Below, piece after piece: positions 63,448 through 64,000 of a stretch of DNA of 64,000 nt; positions within the stretch are counted from its first letter, which is position 1; each line of letters starts with the position of its first letter. Below the pieces are notes generated by a model, which was not told the DNA's origin, ran no database searches, and saw only the letters and a list, made by a program, of their open reading frames with translations. Origin of the DNA: RPQJ01 sp963762315 (GTDB taxonomy: Bacteria > Pseudomonadota > Gammaproteobacteria > Steroidobacterales > Steroidobacteraceae); NCBI GenBank assembly GCA_963762315.1, contig CAVXKO010000003.1:620001-684000 (forward strand), written 5' to 3'. Both the position numbers and the translations under genes were made by a program.

Positions 63448-64000
63448 ATGACGTCGCCGTCCTTCAGCGCCTACGCCAGCCGCATCGTCTGCCTCACGGA
63501 GGAGACTACGGAGGCCCTGTACCTGCTCGGGGAGGACTGGCGCATCGTCGGCATCTCGGGCTTCACGGTGCGTCCGCCGCGGGCGCGCAAGGAAAAGCCG
63601 CGGGTGTCGGCGTTCACCAGCGCGAAGATCGACAGGATCGTGGCGCTCGAGCCGGACCTCGTGCTGGGCTTCTCGGACCTGCAGGCGGACATCGCCGCGG
63701 AGCTGGTGCGCAAGGGAATCGAGGTGCACGTCTTCAACCAGCGCAGCGTGCCGGAGATCCTGCGCACGATCCGCATGCTGGCGGGGCTCGTCGGCTGCGA
63801 GGCGAAGGGAATCGCGCTGGTCGACGAGTTGGAGGCGAGCCTCGACGCCATCCGTCGCGCGACGGCGGCCTTCGAGCGGCGGCCGCGGGTCTACTTCGAG
63901 GAATGGGACGAGCCGCAGATCTCGTGCATCCGGTGGGTCTCGGAGCTGATCGGCATCGCGGGCGGCGACGACGTGTTCCCGGAACTCGCGCAATGCTCGC
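63448..64000 (+). CDS. BtuF-like periplasmic-binding-fold protein, truncated by window end
   Basis: 184 residues are visible from ATG 63448 (MTSPSFSAYASRIVCLTEET). The layout SRIVCLTEETTEALYLLGE, VGISGFTVRP, KIDRIVALEPDLVLGFSDLQ is the class III substrate-binding fold of B12/siderophore ABC systems. No signal peptide precedes it, so it may be a cytosolic cobalamin-binding variant; members of this soluble group are often called cobalamin-binding proteins. The C-terminus lies beyond the window. Divergent from yihY with 72 bases between. Confidence 0.75.
   Translation, partial: MTSPSFSAYASRIVCLTEETTEALYLLGEDWRIVGISGFTVRPPRARKEKPRVSAFTSAKIDRIVALEPDLVLGFSDLQADIAAELVRKGIEVHVFNQRSVPEILRTIRMLAGLVGCEAKGIALVDELEASLDAIRRATAAFERRPRVYFEEWDEPQISCIRWVSELIGIAGGDDVFPELAQCS

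Overview
The window is about 64 kb of high-GC bacterial chromosome in which nearly all third codon positions are G or C. It looks gammaproteobacterial. The order rplQ ... uvrA - MFS permease - ssb, the blocks miaB-phoH-ybeY-corC-lnt and leuS-lptE-holA-nadD-rsfS-rlmH, and maf-rng-yhdP-nitrilase-tldD-darP-pmbA all follow Pseudomonas-type gammaproteobacterial order. An insertion near the start of the visible RpoB resembles Xanthomonadales/Nevskiales-type sequences. This placement is inference; no 16S gene is present. I see no prophage, insertion sequence with a transposase, CRISPR array, tRNA or rRNA.

Region 1 (1-26050) is the transcription/translation super-cluster. It holds the 3' part of rpoB, rpoC, the str operon (rpsL, rpsG, fusA, tuf) with rpsJ attached, then rplC to secY and rpmJ (S10 and spc operons), and the alpha operon (rpsM, rpsK, rpsD, rpoA, rplQ), closed by a strong terminator. 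Good promoters stand before rpsL, rplC and rpsM. Unusually, a 312-bp gap with a promoter and an attenuator-like hairpin separates rpsJ from rplC.

Region 2 (26051-33920) holds mscL, a nested palindromic repeat, a damaged pepQ, an alanine-rich lipoprotein, a GNAT acetyltransferase, uvrA, an MFS permease and ssb.

Region 3 (33934-40251) is a tightly overlapping run: miaB, phoH, ybeY, corC, lnt and a metallo-beta-lactamase-fold hydrolase (tRNA/rRNA maturation plus envelope lipoprotein acylation). A DUF937 (YidB-like) gene converges on it.

Region 4 (40953-47928) is leuS-lptE-holA-nadD-rsfS-rlmH, interrupted by a reverse-strand prolyl iminopeptidase and a second palindromic element.

Region 5 (48009-64000) is an OsmC-maf-rng-yhdP-nitrilase-tldD chain coupled by 4-base overlaps, a small membrane protein, then a reverse-strand AAA-ATPase/FHA fusion, purK/purE and darP, followed by pmbA (the TldD partner), yihY and a truncated BtuF-like gene.

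The most striking property is sequence damage. From 1 to about 20.7 kb I find about 41 single-base frame breaks, roughly nine in ten of them one-base insertions, inside genes that should be essential. After correction, protein lengths match their families almost exactly. Only about six more lie in the remaining 43 kb. This looks like an insertion-biased assembly or sequencing error near a poorly covered contig end rather than biology, and gene calls in the first 20.7 kb must be read with it in mind.
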